Of a DNA stretch of 64,000 bases, positions 45,013 to 57,073 are shown piece by piece; positions within the stretch are counted from its first letter, which is position 1; every line of letters starts with the position of its first letter. Under the pieces are notes generated by a model. It was not told where the DNA came from and did not search any database. It saw nothing but the letters and a program-made list of their open reading frames with translations. Made by a program: the position numbers and the translations under genes. The DNA lies in assembly GCA_964016875.1 (NCBI GenBank), contig OZ024719.1, positions 70,379,224 to 70,443,223 on the forward strand, given 5' to 3'. Source of the stretch: Fallopia convolvulus. Lineage: Eukaryota; Streptophyta; Magnoliopsida; Caryophyllales; Polygonaceae.

Positions 45013-47364
45013 CTACAATGGCTGGGAGGTTCTTGTCTGCTGTTTGACATTGTCATTAGGATTTGCAGCAGAAGCATCAGATAACACCATTGCAGGGACC
45101 GAAGTCATTGTCTGATACTGAGGAGCCAAAGGCTGAGTGAAGTAAACCTGAGCATGAGCAGGATCAGATAGATCATAAGCATACTGTCCAGCAGCTGAAG
45201 CAGGAGCCATGGATTGTGAAGGATGATGGTGCATCTGAGAGTAACCCATGAACTGTTGCTGTTGCTGAGGCATTTGAACGAGCTGTGGATTAGACGCGTT
45301 GGCTGCTGCTGCTCTATACACACCAGCTTGTGGGATTTCGGGCTTCTGTGGAGGAGCCATCATTCTGGTTGTGTTGGCAGCTGGTTCAGCATAACTAGGC
45401 TGCTGTTGTTGCTGTTGCTGTTGCTGCACAGGCAAGTTGTAAGCATGAGGTTGTCCAGCAGGAACATAATATACAGAATACCGTTGATCGATCTGTTGCT
45501 GATGGCTGTTGGGTTGCTGTGAAGGATATACTGGGTAGTATGGTAAAGGCACCCCACCAGCTGGGTGATGATGAACATATTGGTTGCTAGCATGAATGTA
45601 TTGTTGTGCTTGTGCATGTTGTGCATGTTGTGCATGTTGTGCTTGTTGTGCTTGTTGTGCTTGTTGTGCTTGTTGTTGCTGTAATGCTTGTTGTTGCTGT
45701 TGTGATTGAATTGATTGTTGTTGAAGTTGATCATATTGAGAAGGCATAATGTAAGCTGAATCTGAAGCTTGTTGAACCTGAGCAGCATTATCAGTGAAAG
45801 CCATCCTTGGATCCATGAAGTTTGCAGGCGCCCTGTTGTTCCCAGATTGATCTTGATACATCACTTGCTTTTGACGAGTGGAAGTTGTATTTGATGGATT
45901 ACTACAATCACTGTCAAATTTTACAAATTCATAGGCCTATTATCAGAACTAAGTCAACCAACACATAAAAACCTCTACAACTAGATCCAATCAAGTCAAC
46001 CCACATAGATCCATACTGATACTAATTGATTAATTCGCTGAAAATATGAAAGAATGAGAGTGAAGATATATATACCTTGAAACTGAAGCTGCAGGAGAGG
46101 GCAAATCCTCAGTGATCTGCTTATTTTGGGCCTGTGAATTGGGTGCCATCACCAGCTGTGTTGGCTGCCGAGTTTGGTACCCAACGGGTGCTCCATGATC
46201 GGATCTCTCGTCGTCAGATACCATTCGGTTCATGTACTCGCCGTGGACCCCCACGGGAGCACCGGTAACCGGTAAATTAGAGGGCGGAGAGGACATCATA
46301 ACGAAGCCCTCTTCCTGTTTCTGAGCATTGACTCCCATCTGAGCGAACTGATCCTCAATCCCAATCCTATGATCGAAAACCCTAGCCCCTCCACCACCGC
46401 CGCCGCCAACGCCCTCTTCAACATGAACCCTAATTCGAGGCAAATTCAGCATAGCTGGAGAAGAAGAAGCCGATCCAAACGACGAATTAGTCTCGGCCAT
46501 CGACGAATCGAGCACCGAATGGACATCCGGATTGCTCAGATTCCCGACTTTCCCCTTCACACCACCCATCCCGCCGCCCCCGACTACCACCTGAACCTCC
46601 CCTTCGCTCGAATTCAGATCCAAATTACTGGAATTACGACCGTTTTCCTCCAGTCCGAGCAAGGTATTCACAGCAGAAGGGTCCGAAAACCCCCTTTGCA
46701 AGAGATCGGCGCTGTTCAGGACGTTCAAGAACCAATCGTCGGACTTGTTGGATCCATCGAGGATGGGGCCCATAGAGGCCGCCATATCGAGCTTCGTCGG
46801 GAAGAGGAAGAGGCGAATCCGGGAGGACTTGGCCGGATTCGGACCAGCGTTGAGGCGATCGTACTCATCGATCATGTTCTCCAGATCCTCCTCAGACGAG
46901 ACAGTGATGAGAGAATCGAGATCCTCGTTCGGAAGCTGGTACTTGAGGGTGAACGGCCGGCCGCTGAGGAGGATTTTGGAGAGGCGCTGTAGAAGCTCCG
47001 AGAGAGAGGAGTTCCGCTCGACGACAACGATTCTGGTTTCGCCGCCGACGTAGCACAGAGATTTGTCGTGAGGACGGGGGACGATGTGGCCGCCGTAGCT
47101 ACACATCAGGCGGAGCTTGGCGCCTCCGGGAACCGGGGGTAGAGCGTCGCCGGCGCCACCTTCCCATGTGTCGGTGGTTCGGGAGCGAGGGGAAGAGTCT
47201 ACGGAGTCTGGGTAAGGGGGAGCGGAGAGGGGTGCGGTTGGGGTTGCGGTGGTCCCTGAAGTTGGAGGTGTGGAAGCCGGCGGTTCCATGGCGGACGACG
47301 ACGGCGGCGAGGGTTTGCAAGAAGGAAGCGGGGAGGGGGAAGCCGAGAGCGAGAGCGAAGGCAT
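45013..47364 (-). CDS. PB1-domain protein with Gln-rich C-terminus, 2 exons
   Basis: Minus-strand exons 47364-46076 and 45901-45013 join in phase across a GT-AG intron to give 725 aa, ending TAG. An N-terminal Pro/Ser-rich stretch (residues 1-80) precedes a PB1 domain at about residues 83-180. That domain has the basic KLRLMCSYGGHIVPRP start and an acidic OPCA-like segment (NEDLDSLITVSSEEDLENM), so it could pair through both faces. The middle is Gly/Ser/Asn-rich. Exon 2 encodes poly-Gln and AQQ/AQH repeats, suggesting a disordered, condensate-prone tail. PB1 domains mediate protein-protein assembly; the partner is unknown. It is related to the plant octicosapeptide/Phox/Bem1p family; the exact orthologue was not determined. 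Start ATG at 47364, no earlier in-frame Met seen. Confidence 0.9.
45596..45680 (-). repeat. 9-bp coding microsatellite in PB1 gene exon 2
   Basis: Repeated units of CACAACAAG/CACAACATG type (minus strand) encode AQQ and AQH triplets in tandem. They are in frame and likely length-variable between individuals. Confidence 0.85.
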
Positions 47365-47543
47365 TTTATAGCGAGTCCATACTTGATATCCTCGGGTTCA
47401 ACATTGTTTATTTTTATTTTAGATTATTTACGCAAAACCACCCTTAACTATTGTGGGTCTTCAAAAGATCACCAAAGTGAATTGACAGTGGCGATTGGTA
47501 AGTGGTAAGTGGTGGTAAGTGGTAACTATTATTGCCAAATACC

Positions 47544-47745
47544 AAAAAAGGGCTTAGGTGAGAACGTCTGTTTAGGTAAGAATTGAAAATGTGCAAGGGT
47601 TATAGATCTCGTTCTTTTTTTCAACGGTCTAGATTTTACACTATGAAAAAAGAGCTTAGTTGAGAACGTCCGTTCAAGTAAGAATTGAGAATGTGTAAGG
47701 GTTGGGGATCTCGTTTTTTTTTCAACGGTCCAAAAATCGTAAGAA
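47544..47745 (+). repeat. Tandem repeat (about 102 bp, two units) upstream of PB1 gene
   Basis: AAAAAAGGGCTTAGGTGAGAA at 47544 recurs as AAAAAAGAGCTTAGTTGAGAA near 47645, each followed by GTAAGAATTGA(A/G)AATGTG and TTTTTCAACGGTC. The repeat lies 180-380 bp 5' of the PB1 gene's start codon and could affect its promoter. Confidence 0.8.
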
Positions 47746-48012
47746 AATGGGAAAAACGCTCACACATTTATGACGAAATCAAAACAATTGTGTGACACAC
47801 ACACACCTGATCCAAACGTTCAATAATTGAAATAAGAAAAATCATCCCTCCACCTTTGTGTGCGAATTCGAGTGATTTTCCTCACAAATCCTTCAAGGGG
47901 ATTTCATGTGCAATTTGAACAATTCAACTCCAAATTCTCTCACAAAAATTTGCAAAATCTTCATTTTTCTTGAAAATTTAATCAATATTCATTTGGCCAT
48001 CAAAAAAACATA

Positions 48013-48620
48013 TCACTTCTTAAGAATCTGATTGCAAGTAGGGACTCTCAAAGTCTCATGTGGGACTCTCATAGTCTCAGATATCGGAATGGAGAAGAAA
48101 TCACTAATAGCTTCCCTCCCACCAGGATCAACCTTCCTCGAAAAGTGAATTTTACTTTTGTTAAAATTTTGTGCCTCTCCATAGAAGAAACAGAAGCAGT
48201 CCAAGTAATATTTAATGATTGTCACCTGGTCAGTGGACACCTCGGAGAAGAGGATTAAGTCATCTACAAAAAACAAGAAGGATAAGCCCACTCCTCCTTC
48301 AAAGACAGGTTTCCAAACACCATAATTAATCGCATCCTAAATTAAGCGGGCTAAAAATTCCATGCATATCACAATTAGGTAGGGCAATAGCGAATTACCC
48401 TATTGAATACCTCGAGTGGGCTGAAAAGACCTCGCTCGAGACCCATGCCAAAGTAATTCCATTTGACCTTGAGATTGATATTTCATAATAACTTGAACAA
48501 GAGGCAAAGGAAGCTCGGTACGTTCCAAAATGACTCTGTGAAAAGTCCAACGAACCCGATCATAGGCCCTAGCAAGGTGAATTTTGATCATCATTAATTT
48601 GCAAGGATGTTGTGACAAAG
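48013..48620 (-). pseudogene. LINE reverse transcriptase fragment
   Basis: The piece 48400-48618 reads KIHLARAYDRVRW, an RT motif. The piece 48013-48291 has FFVDDLILFSEVS, where the usual FADD box has become FVDD. Stops and frame changes separate the pieces. Confidence 0.7.
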
Positions 48621-49599
48621 AAAAAGAATGGAGGACTTCCTACACAATAACCACATTGTAAAATATTTGTTGTCCGGGAATGTAACTTACTTGTGCCGGA
48701 GAAACTAAGAGTTGGAGCACCGGCTTCAAGCGATTAACTATCATCTTTGTGGCAATCTTGAATGGCACATTAAGTAAGGAAATGGGTCATAAATGAGCTG
48801 CCAAGTTAAGAGAATCGTTCTTCAAAATCAAGTGCATAAAGGCGTAACAAATACCCTCCGAAGAGACGCCTTAATTAACCATTCTTAAAACACAATCTAT
48901 CACATGGACACTCACAACATACGATCTTTTGATAGATAGTTGTCGGAAATCCATCCAGACTCGGGGCCTTAAAAGGAGCCATCATTCTCAATGTCTCTCG
49001 GACCTCTACATGACAAAACAATTATGTAATTGCCTCAATAACAAATTGCGGCAACATGATGAATTCACATTTGTGAATCGTGATCATCGTTAAAATAAAG
49101 ATTGGAAAAGAAGGTCAAGATTGTAGATTTTATTTCAACATCATCAATTAACCAATGGCCATCACTGTGCTACAAGCTAGAAACCAAGTTTGCTCTCCTT
49201 TGAATTATCGTACATAAATGATTCAATCAACCTCAATTAGGAAAGACTCTCGAGAATTCTAAAACCATAAAAGTTGTTCTTGCTGGAGGACTTCTTCACT
49301 CTCCTTACATAACTAACGCTCCCGCCAAATCAACCCAATAGAAACTCGAATATCCAAAGAACATCGGGATTTTCGTTTGCGATGGAACATATTTTTAAAA
49401 ACATCCCTATTCCAATTATTAAGAGCATTTGAAATGGATTGAGGCAAATCATCGTGAGGGTTCCAATTGTCTCTAAAAATGAATCTTGTGCGACATCCAA
49501 TCACCTTAAAGGTGGATGGGACGACCATTCCTTTTTGAGTTACCAACATTCTCTAAATTAAGAAAGATAGGTAAATCGTCTAAGTGAGGGGCAATCAAG

Positions 49600-50160
49600 T
49601 GTAGGATCAAAGCCTTCGAAAACTGAAGCCTCTAGAAAGTGAAGTCGTGTCCGAGCAAAGGGTCAGATCAAGAGGAGTTGCCTTAAAAGTATTCAGGCAT
49701 GTCCCCATTGACCAAGTAAATTGCAGACCCTCAAAACTGTAGTTGACCAATCCATTCACAAAAGGAAACAGAAGCTCTATTTGAACCCACAAACGAAGAG
49801 GAGCATTCACCACTATGAAATGTTGCATTAAAATCTCCCGCAATGCGTTAGGGCAACTGACTTGTGTATACAACAATCTTAAAGTTATCCAATAAATTAA
49901 ACCTCTTAGTCGGGTTTGGTGAAACATATACTTTGGTAATGAACCAAGGTTCCTAACCCCTTCAAATGATTTCCACAATAATATGTTGAATATCTAGAGA
50001 TAGAGGAACCACGAGAGCATTTGTTGTTCGCCAAATCAACCAAATTCCACCTAAGAATTCGATAGCAGCAACTCTCAAAACACCATCAAAACCAAGATGC
50101 CTACATACGTCATCTACACGAAATCCAGTTATTCCCGACTCAAGGATAGCCAAACATTAG
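49600..50160 (-). pseudogene. LINE endonuclease (EEP domain) remnant
   Basis: The frame at 49962-50153 reads SGITGFRVDDVCRHLGFDG and GGIWLIWR, and the frame at 49607-49978 reads PLRLWVQIELLFPFVNGLVN and GLQFTWSMG. These match the apurinic-type endonuclease domain of plant LINEs. A frameshift near 49970 separates them. Confidence 0.7.
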
Positions 50161-52289
50161 GTTTATGAATCCAGATGAGTACTCATATTGTCGTCATGAA
50201 GTTCGTGCCCCCACCCACCACACACATTCCAAAACAAAAGATTGAGATTATTCATTAAACTAACCTAGTTAATGATCTCCCCAAAAATAGGATTATTCAT
50301 GGTAGAGGACTTAGAAACAAAGGCTATTGCAACATTGACAATGTGATGTATAGCATTAGTAATTTGTCGTGGCATTGAAACCCTCCACAAGATTGGTTGG
50401 GCCTTCGTTTCCATCAGTAAAAATTCCTCTTGTATTCGGTTTTCTAGACGAGGGGGTTGAAAGGAAGGGCCTTGTCCAATGGTTCGATATCAAAGTACTT
50501 TGCACATTGAGAACCAATCTCTGATCCATGACTGTGAATAGAGGGTTGCATGGGGGTTCCTACACCATTGTTTTTAATTTGTTCTTGGATAGGCATTTGT
50601 TTTCCTTGATTTAGAGAAACTTCTAACACGATTAAAGTCGGTGCAATGGAATTTTGAACCACCAGAGGTTGCTTTTGCGAGACTAATTCTTCAATTAATT
50701 GAGTTCTTTTAATGTCAACCTTTCCTGTTACTCTCGTGGATAACTTTCCTAACCCTTTTCTAACAAACGATAATGTTGTTTCCTTAAAATCTTTGATATG
50801 TTGCTTATATTTCCTCTTAGAATCCTTCTTGTGATCAATTTTTTTTTCACCCGAAATAGATTTACCTTAAGCATTACCCATAACCCTAACTTTTTAGCTT
50901 TTGGGGTTTAATTCTCGTTGCCTTTAATGTCTCCTCCGAAATTACTATATTAACCTTGCTCTGATTCTCAATTTATAGAGCATTCTCAAGTTGAGGTTGG
51001 CTAGAATTAGCAACTTGCACATCATCCTCTACACCCGACTCAGGGGTCGTCAAGACCGTAAACCTAGAACCTTGGTAACCCCTTGCTTTTGATTGTGCAA
51101 CTGATTTGGACCGAGAAACTTGATTTGGAATTTTTGGACATTCGAGTGGAGTGGGCTCCTTATTTGCATTCTCAGCCTACGGTGCCTTAGGCTCTTAGGA
51201 AGCATTAGAAACTACCTTGAGGCCCCTTCTTCTTAGCTTGCAACCAACGCCCGAACTGCTCCATCATTTTCATACTTTTTTTCGCTAACAACCTCTTCCT
51301 CTAGGACTTCTAAAGTCAGATGTAGAGTAGGATATTTATCCATTACATGCCCTATTTTGCCATAAGAATAACAAAGCATTTGAATGCCCTCGTATTTAAT
51401 CGTCCAAGTTCAGCCCTAGAAATGTAACCTAGAGAGCAGGGCTTTGCAAGGTCAATATCCACTGCCAACCTCACAAACTGCCCACGATTCGCATCAACAG
51501 TTTTCTTGCCAATCCTGATAACTTTTTTCAGTCAACTACCCTACTTTTCGTAGAAAGCCTTCATGGAACTATTCCAAACTAAGCCTTGAGACATGTACCT
51601 AGGACGTTAAGACCTGCTTTGTCAATGAATGGATCAAAATTCGGCACCTATCAACGAATCATAAGATAATTATCGTTGATCATCCATGAACCCTGAGATA
51701 GCACATGCAAGTAATCCTCCTCATTTGTGAATTTTGTGACATAGTGATCATTGCCAATATCTACTAAAGTGAGGCTCCCTTTTAGTTCTCATATTTACTC
51801 CAACTTCTTTTTGAGCAAGACATACCCTGAACCCTTGTCGAATATACGGATGATTAATGAGCAAGCCCATAGGACGTGAATCCTCTTATTCTCATCAGCA
51901 ATAAGGGTTACCACTGGACATAAGGGACCAGATTCTCCAAGATCCTCATTATCTTCAATATTATACAATTCTGTTCGTTCATTTCCTTAGACCATTAAGG
52001 TCTAACCGAAGTTTGAGTATGTTTTTGGCCACCGTATCCCGGAAGGAGCAGGGATGAGTGGTCGTTGCATTGTCTCATTCTAGTCCAAAGGCAAAAAAGA
52101 TGTTCCATGCCCAACTCCTTGACCTGGAGCAACCGAATTGGACAATGGGTCGGACATCGTGTTCGTCAAAGTAGAAGCCTAGGACGGATCTAATGATTGG
52201 CCTAAGGCTCCCTGAGAAGAGGGGGTCGATATTCATTGTCCCATCAGAAGAACATATTTGGTCGTCCGAAGAGAATGTCATGTAGAATT

Positions 52290-53300
52290 TGGCACAGATA
52301 CATTCTTTTTGTTAAAAACGCTAATATATATGTTTATATTACGAGTTAATAAAATATAACTATATCATCAAAGGTAGGTTGAGTGAGAGGTTGGCTTTTT
52401 TCCCGGTCGACAAATATATTTGGAAAAGATAGAAGCTTTCATACATTAATTTAAATTTTCGTAATATAATTAAGTTTGATCCAAAATTTATGATAAAAGC
52501 CGCTAAAATATTATATCACTCCCCAAATAACTACGACAACTAACTAAAATTTTACAGTAAGATATAAATATATGGTTTATCAATACAAGTACCTACCTTA
52601 TCACAACATAACACGTGGTTACGCTCCATCTTTCTATTATAAATGAAAAATAGGATGCATATATCCCTCAGTTACGTTCAATGGATAAAGACAATAACCA
52701 ATAACCCATTCAATATGGTGTTTGGTAGAATTGACCACTCAATCTCATCTTTTAGTATTTTGAGTTTTTCTTAACTTGATGTTGAAAAATCTTCATATAC
52801 CGAACTAGTGGAGCTAATTCACACTTGACTATCATCAAGTCATTCCACTGTACATTAACATTAAACACCTATCTTTCACCATATAATTCTTCGTTTGTAA
52901 TTTATTAATTTAGCATATGTTTTACAGATTTATTCCAAGTACTACATCGGAAGAATAGGGAGTGAAATATGTCATTATAAGGGAAAAGACAATTAAAAGA
53001 AAACAATGGAATTAAACACATAAGTATTCCATTGATAACAAACACGTAGAAAGTGAGTTTGCACACGCGAAAGAGACGGATAATAGAAGAAGCAACCTGG
53101 GGAAGCTAGAATGGGGGCAGCAATCCACGAACACAACTCCCATCATCCGTATTTATTACGCTGGTCTAATTTATTGGTCTAATTTATTTATTTTTGGTTG
53201 AAGAAGAGTGGCTCTTTCTAGATTTTAAGTCTACTTTATTATCATCTTTTGACAGGCCAAACAATACATAAAATCTTAGATTAAAACAAAACCCGTACAC
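52290..53300. other. Intergenic DNA, nothing recognised
   Basis: AT-rich, without a supported gene or a clear repeat. Confidence 0.45.
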
Positions 53301-53304
53301 TAAA

Positions 53305-54146
53305 AAAAATTCAACTTGTAGGGAGTGTTGCATTCGGTAACCTCACTTGTAAAAAACACAGAAAATAACCCAATTTTTTAGGGCGGTTACATTCGGTAAC
53401 TTCGTCATCATCGACAACCTGTTCTTCCGGAAAAATGTGATGAGCTTGTCACATAATATGCTAGTGTGTATTTTTAATGAATGATTTTGCATTTTTGTAA
53501 GATTAGAAATTGCATAAATCCACTTGTTAAATATCCCATTTTGCTCAATATCACCTATTATATAACTAATTATTGAAAGCCACTCTTTAATCTCATTCAG
53601 TTTGCAATCGACCATCCATTTACTTCCGTCAAAAAATCTGTAAAATTCTTGCAATTATACTTTTTCCCTTCACTTTTGAGATAATTACATGAAATCAAAA
53701 GGTGGCTTTCAATAATTATTTGTATCCGGCTTAGAGCAAAGTGGGGTATTTAACGGGTGATTTTCTATAATTTTCTCTAAAATAAACCGGAAAAGAATTA
53801 AGCTTTTTAAAAGGGAATAAATAATTACATGAGATTAATGGGATTAATGGGTGGATTTCAATAATTAATTGTATAATTGGTGATTTTGAGCAAAGTGGGG
53901 TGTTTAAAGGTGGTTTTGTGCAAATATTTCCAATGTTATAAAAATGCAAAATCATTTCTCGAAAATACACACTAGCATACTATGTGACAACTCATCACAT
54001 TTTACCGAACAAAATGACTGTTGGTGATGTCGGTCTACCGACACAACCGCCACCAAAGGTTGGGTTATTTTTCGCATTTCTGATAGATGAGTCAGTGAGA
54101 CTACCGAATTCAACACCTCCTAAAGGTTGGATTTTTCTTGCAAATT
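53305..54146. mobile_element. Foldback element with inverted arms of about 200-320 bp
   Basis: The left arm from about 53305 and the right arm ending about 54146 are inverted copies. GTGATGAG-CTTGTCACATAATATGCTAGTGTGTAT-like text at 53440-53475 matches the complement of 53965-54000. The outer words (TTCAACTTGTAGGGAGTGTTG / TCCAACCTTTAGGAGGTGTTG in complement) and GAAAATAACCCAA also match. The short centre (53650-53830) carries a partly repeated AATAATTACATGA motif. There is no coding capacity, and the target duplication was not identified. It could be a MULE-type or foldback MITE. Confidence 0.75.
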
Positions 54147-55943
54147 TCCCTTTTTCTATTTTAAAGAATCCAACTTTTACATTTTTTATTTATTATATGA
54201 TATGAAACTTATTTAATAAGTTAATAATTATTTTTTATTTAACTAATAAATAAATAAAAATATCATACAATCTTACTCTAATAAATAGCTTTTTTATTCA
54301 TTTTTTTTAGAATAGGAAAAAATTAGGCTGACATAATCAACCTATAGCATCCTTACGGATGAGAACCTGAAGTCTTGAATGTGTCTGAATTTAATGAGAG
54401 CTACAAGAATGGCGTAGTCCCGTAATCAAATATGCAACCTTATTGCAATCACAAGGTACATAAGAAAATTTGACTACCTCAAACGACTGCAACAAAACTA
54501 ACGTGTCTGATATAAGCTTTCTTATTTTGAAGAATCTTGTATTTTTTATTTTTTATTTTTTATTTTAGAAATTATGAGATGAAGTAAATGGTGTGACTTT
54601 GTAATTTTAGTCTCACTCCTTGACAAGGTCAATTACTTATTCGAATGCAACTAAAAAATAAAATAAATATTCTAGTATTTGTATGGTAGTATAAAAAGAA
54701 AATTCTAATGATCTTTCTCTCTATCATATCTAAAAATAAAAGATTTTTAATAATTGAATTTTTTATCCTATATTCTAAAAACATGTATATAAATTTATAT
54801 TTATTAACTAAAATTAATAATTATTTTGCCAAAAATTAGTTTAAAAAAGGTGGTGTGATCCAATCTAAAAGTGACATGTGTCTTTTAATAATTTTTTAAC
54901 CTCCGCTTTAGATTATAGTTATGATCATTTAATCAATAATCTATAACTATATATTAAAGTTGTTCCTTTTCGAACCACCAGAACGATTCTGGCCCCACCT
55001 TAAAATTACAAAATTAATTTTTATTATTAATATTTTAACTTTTTCTATTAAATTCATCTTTAACTATTGAAATCTATCTTTAACATCAAAAAAATATCTA
55101 ATTAGTATAACGATATCTTTTAAAAACTTCTTTATACAAGTATTTAAGATTAAAGATAAAAATATATTAGAATAAATATAAATCTTTTATCATATATCTT
55201 TTGACGAATTTATTTATAAATATATATAGTGATTTTCTTTTATAAAAAAATAATGATAAATATTTATAATTTTAAAATTTATAAAAATAGATAATAAAAT
55301 ATTTAATAGATGTATTAAAATATTTGATAAGCCCTAAATTTACGTAAATAAAAATTAATAAAATGTGAAGAATATAATATTTGATAAAAAAATTATACAT
55401 TCTGCAAGCAATAAATTACTTAGATTAAAATTTATATTATATTTTTATTTATTAATATCCTATTTATAATGTCTATAAAATATAGAATTGTAGCCGTACA
55501 TGGTACGACGGGTAAAACTAGTATACTACTTATAAGCGAGTCCCATTTGTCAAAATTAATCTGCTTAGCTAATATTTGTACAATAAATAAAGAAATTAAC
55601 CTCAACTTATTTTTAACAACAACAATGTCAATAGTATTATTGACTGCGTTCTTTGATCTAGAAAGGATAAGTCTAACATGTGGTGGAAGCTATTTAGTAT
55701 TTGTCTATATAAAAGATTTTTTTTGCTAAATATGATTTTGTAACCTTTTTTATCCATATTATAAACGAATATGTTATTTTATCTTTTTTGAGTACCTTCT
55801 TTTTTGCCCATACTGCCATACTGGCTACCTTATTTTTCTTCTCATGCTACAATTTTATTTCCTTTATTTTTATTTTGAAAAAAATAATTGCATATATTAA
55901 TAATAATAGTCAGCATTTTGCCGGAAAAATCGAAGCAAAATGT
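54147..55943. other. AT-rich intergenic DNA
   Basis: No gene is supported. It contains a TTTTTATT-type minisatellite near 54540-54566. Confidence 0.5.
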
Positions 55944-55951
55944 GATACTCG

Positions 55952-56152
55952 CAGGGACGGACCCAGGAATTTAAACCAGGGTAGGCTAATTAACCCTAAA
56001 ATTTATTAGGTAGGCTAAATTACCTTATTTTAACTAATTTATCACTAAAATTACCTTATTTTTTATTATTAAATTTACCCTATTTTTATTATTTTTTATT
56101 TTTTTTAGGGTGGATTTGGACATACCCCAGCCACCTCCTAGGTCCGTGCCTG
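55952..56152. mobile_element. hAT-type MITE, 201 bp
   Basis: The terminal inverted repeats CAGGGACGGACCCAGGA and (complement) CAGGCACGGACCTAGGAG differ at few sites. A perfect 8-bp target duplication, GATACTCG, flanks the element at 55944-55951 and 56153-56160. An 8-bp duplication and CAGGG-type ends are typical of hAT elements. AT-rich, no coding capacity, so it depends on another element for transposase. Confidence 0.92.
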
Positions 56153-56160
56153 GATACTCG

Positions 56161-57073
56161 GACATATTACGGACAGGGAGACTACATAAGCACTAATTTA
56201 TCAGTCACATAGTTAATTTTCCTAAAAATATATCAGATATTTATTTGGAGAACTCATCTAGTTAGAAGTCTGGCCGATTGTCATTACAATTTCTCGTGGG
56301 TAAGTCTATATTAATTTTAGATTTTTCATATAAGAAAAGACATTCGATGTACCAACATAGCTGAAAGATCAAGGACCGAAATAATCAACAACCTAACTAA
56401 CAATTAAGAGAGCCTCAACATCCCAAAAAAAACTTCAAACAAGTAATAGAGAAATAAACTTACAGAATAAACTTCAGGAAGACCGAAGACGGTGTCATGC
56501 TACAAATATACAATGTAGCCTCATTTCCCTCTCTTTCAGAAAATTGCTTTTAAGCCCAATTTTGTGATACAAGATTAAGTCTTGAGCCCAATGGAAAATA
56601 TTGGGCTTAATTCAATGCTACATGTTTTCTAACGTTTCTTTATTTCTTATTCCCCCACAAAATGTTGTCTATTTTACGACAAGCACTCCACTAAAAGTTT
56701 TGATGTCCATGATCCAGCTCTCGCAAATAAATTAATCTCTTTTTTTTATCATAATTAATCTCCTCCTTTAACAATCAACAAGACATGTTGTTCGATTCTA
56801 ATCATCACATTATTTAATAAAGACCCACTATAATATATGAACTTACTAGTTGACCCTAATTTAATATTTTCGAAAAGCTATATGCAAACTTCAATTTTTG
56901 TAATCAATTAATCGATCAATGGATATGAAATTTGTTCCTTACTAAACTCTTCTCTCTTGTCTTCTCCATTCTTTAGAAGGCATAGATTAACTTTTGATTG
57001 AGCCTTCAAATTAATGAAACTTGTGATCGAGCTCCTTCAATCATAAAAGTTCTCTTAGATCGACATCAAAGCA
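56161..57073. other. Intergenic DNA and leader of LPP pseudogene
   Basis: No other gene is supported. The last 100 bases look like a 5' UTR (CTCTTCTCTCTTGTCTTCTC). Confidence 0.4.

Larger units (their letters stand above)
48010..52285 (-). mobile_element. Decayed L1-type LINE, 5' part to mid-RT
   Basis: Read on the minus strand from right to left: an ORF1 start with SSDGTMNIDP (52075-52281), a DUF4283-like region (SLTLVDIGNDHYVTKFTNEEDYLHVLSQGSWMI split by stops, about 51570-51780), a decayed zinc knuckle (CYSYGKIGHVMDKYP, two Cys lost, near 51340), the endonuclease and then part of RT. It stops abruptly near 48010 within RT. The zf-RVT, RNase H and poly(A) ends are absent, so the 3' part has been deleted. 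Confidence 0.7.

Noticed and set aside
46369..46992. 207-codon plus-strand open frame
   Set aside because: It is the reverse strand of the well-supported PB1 gene exon 1; GC-rich codon bias keeps the frame open.
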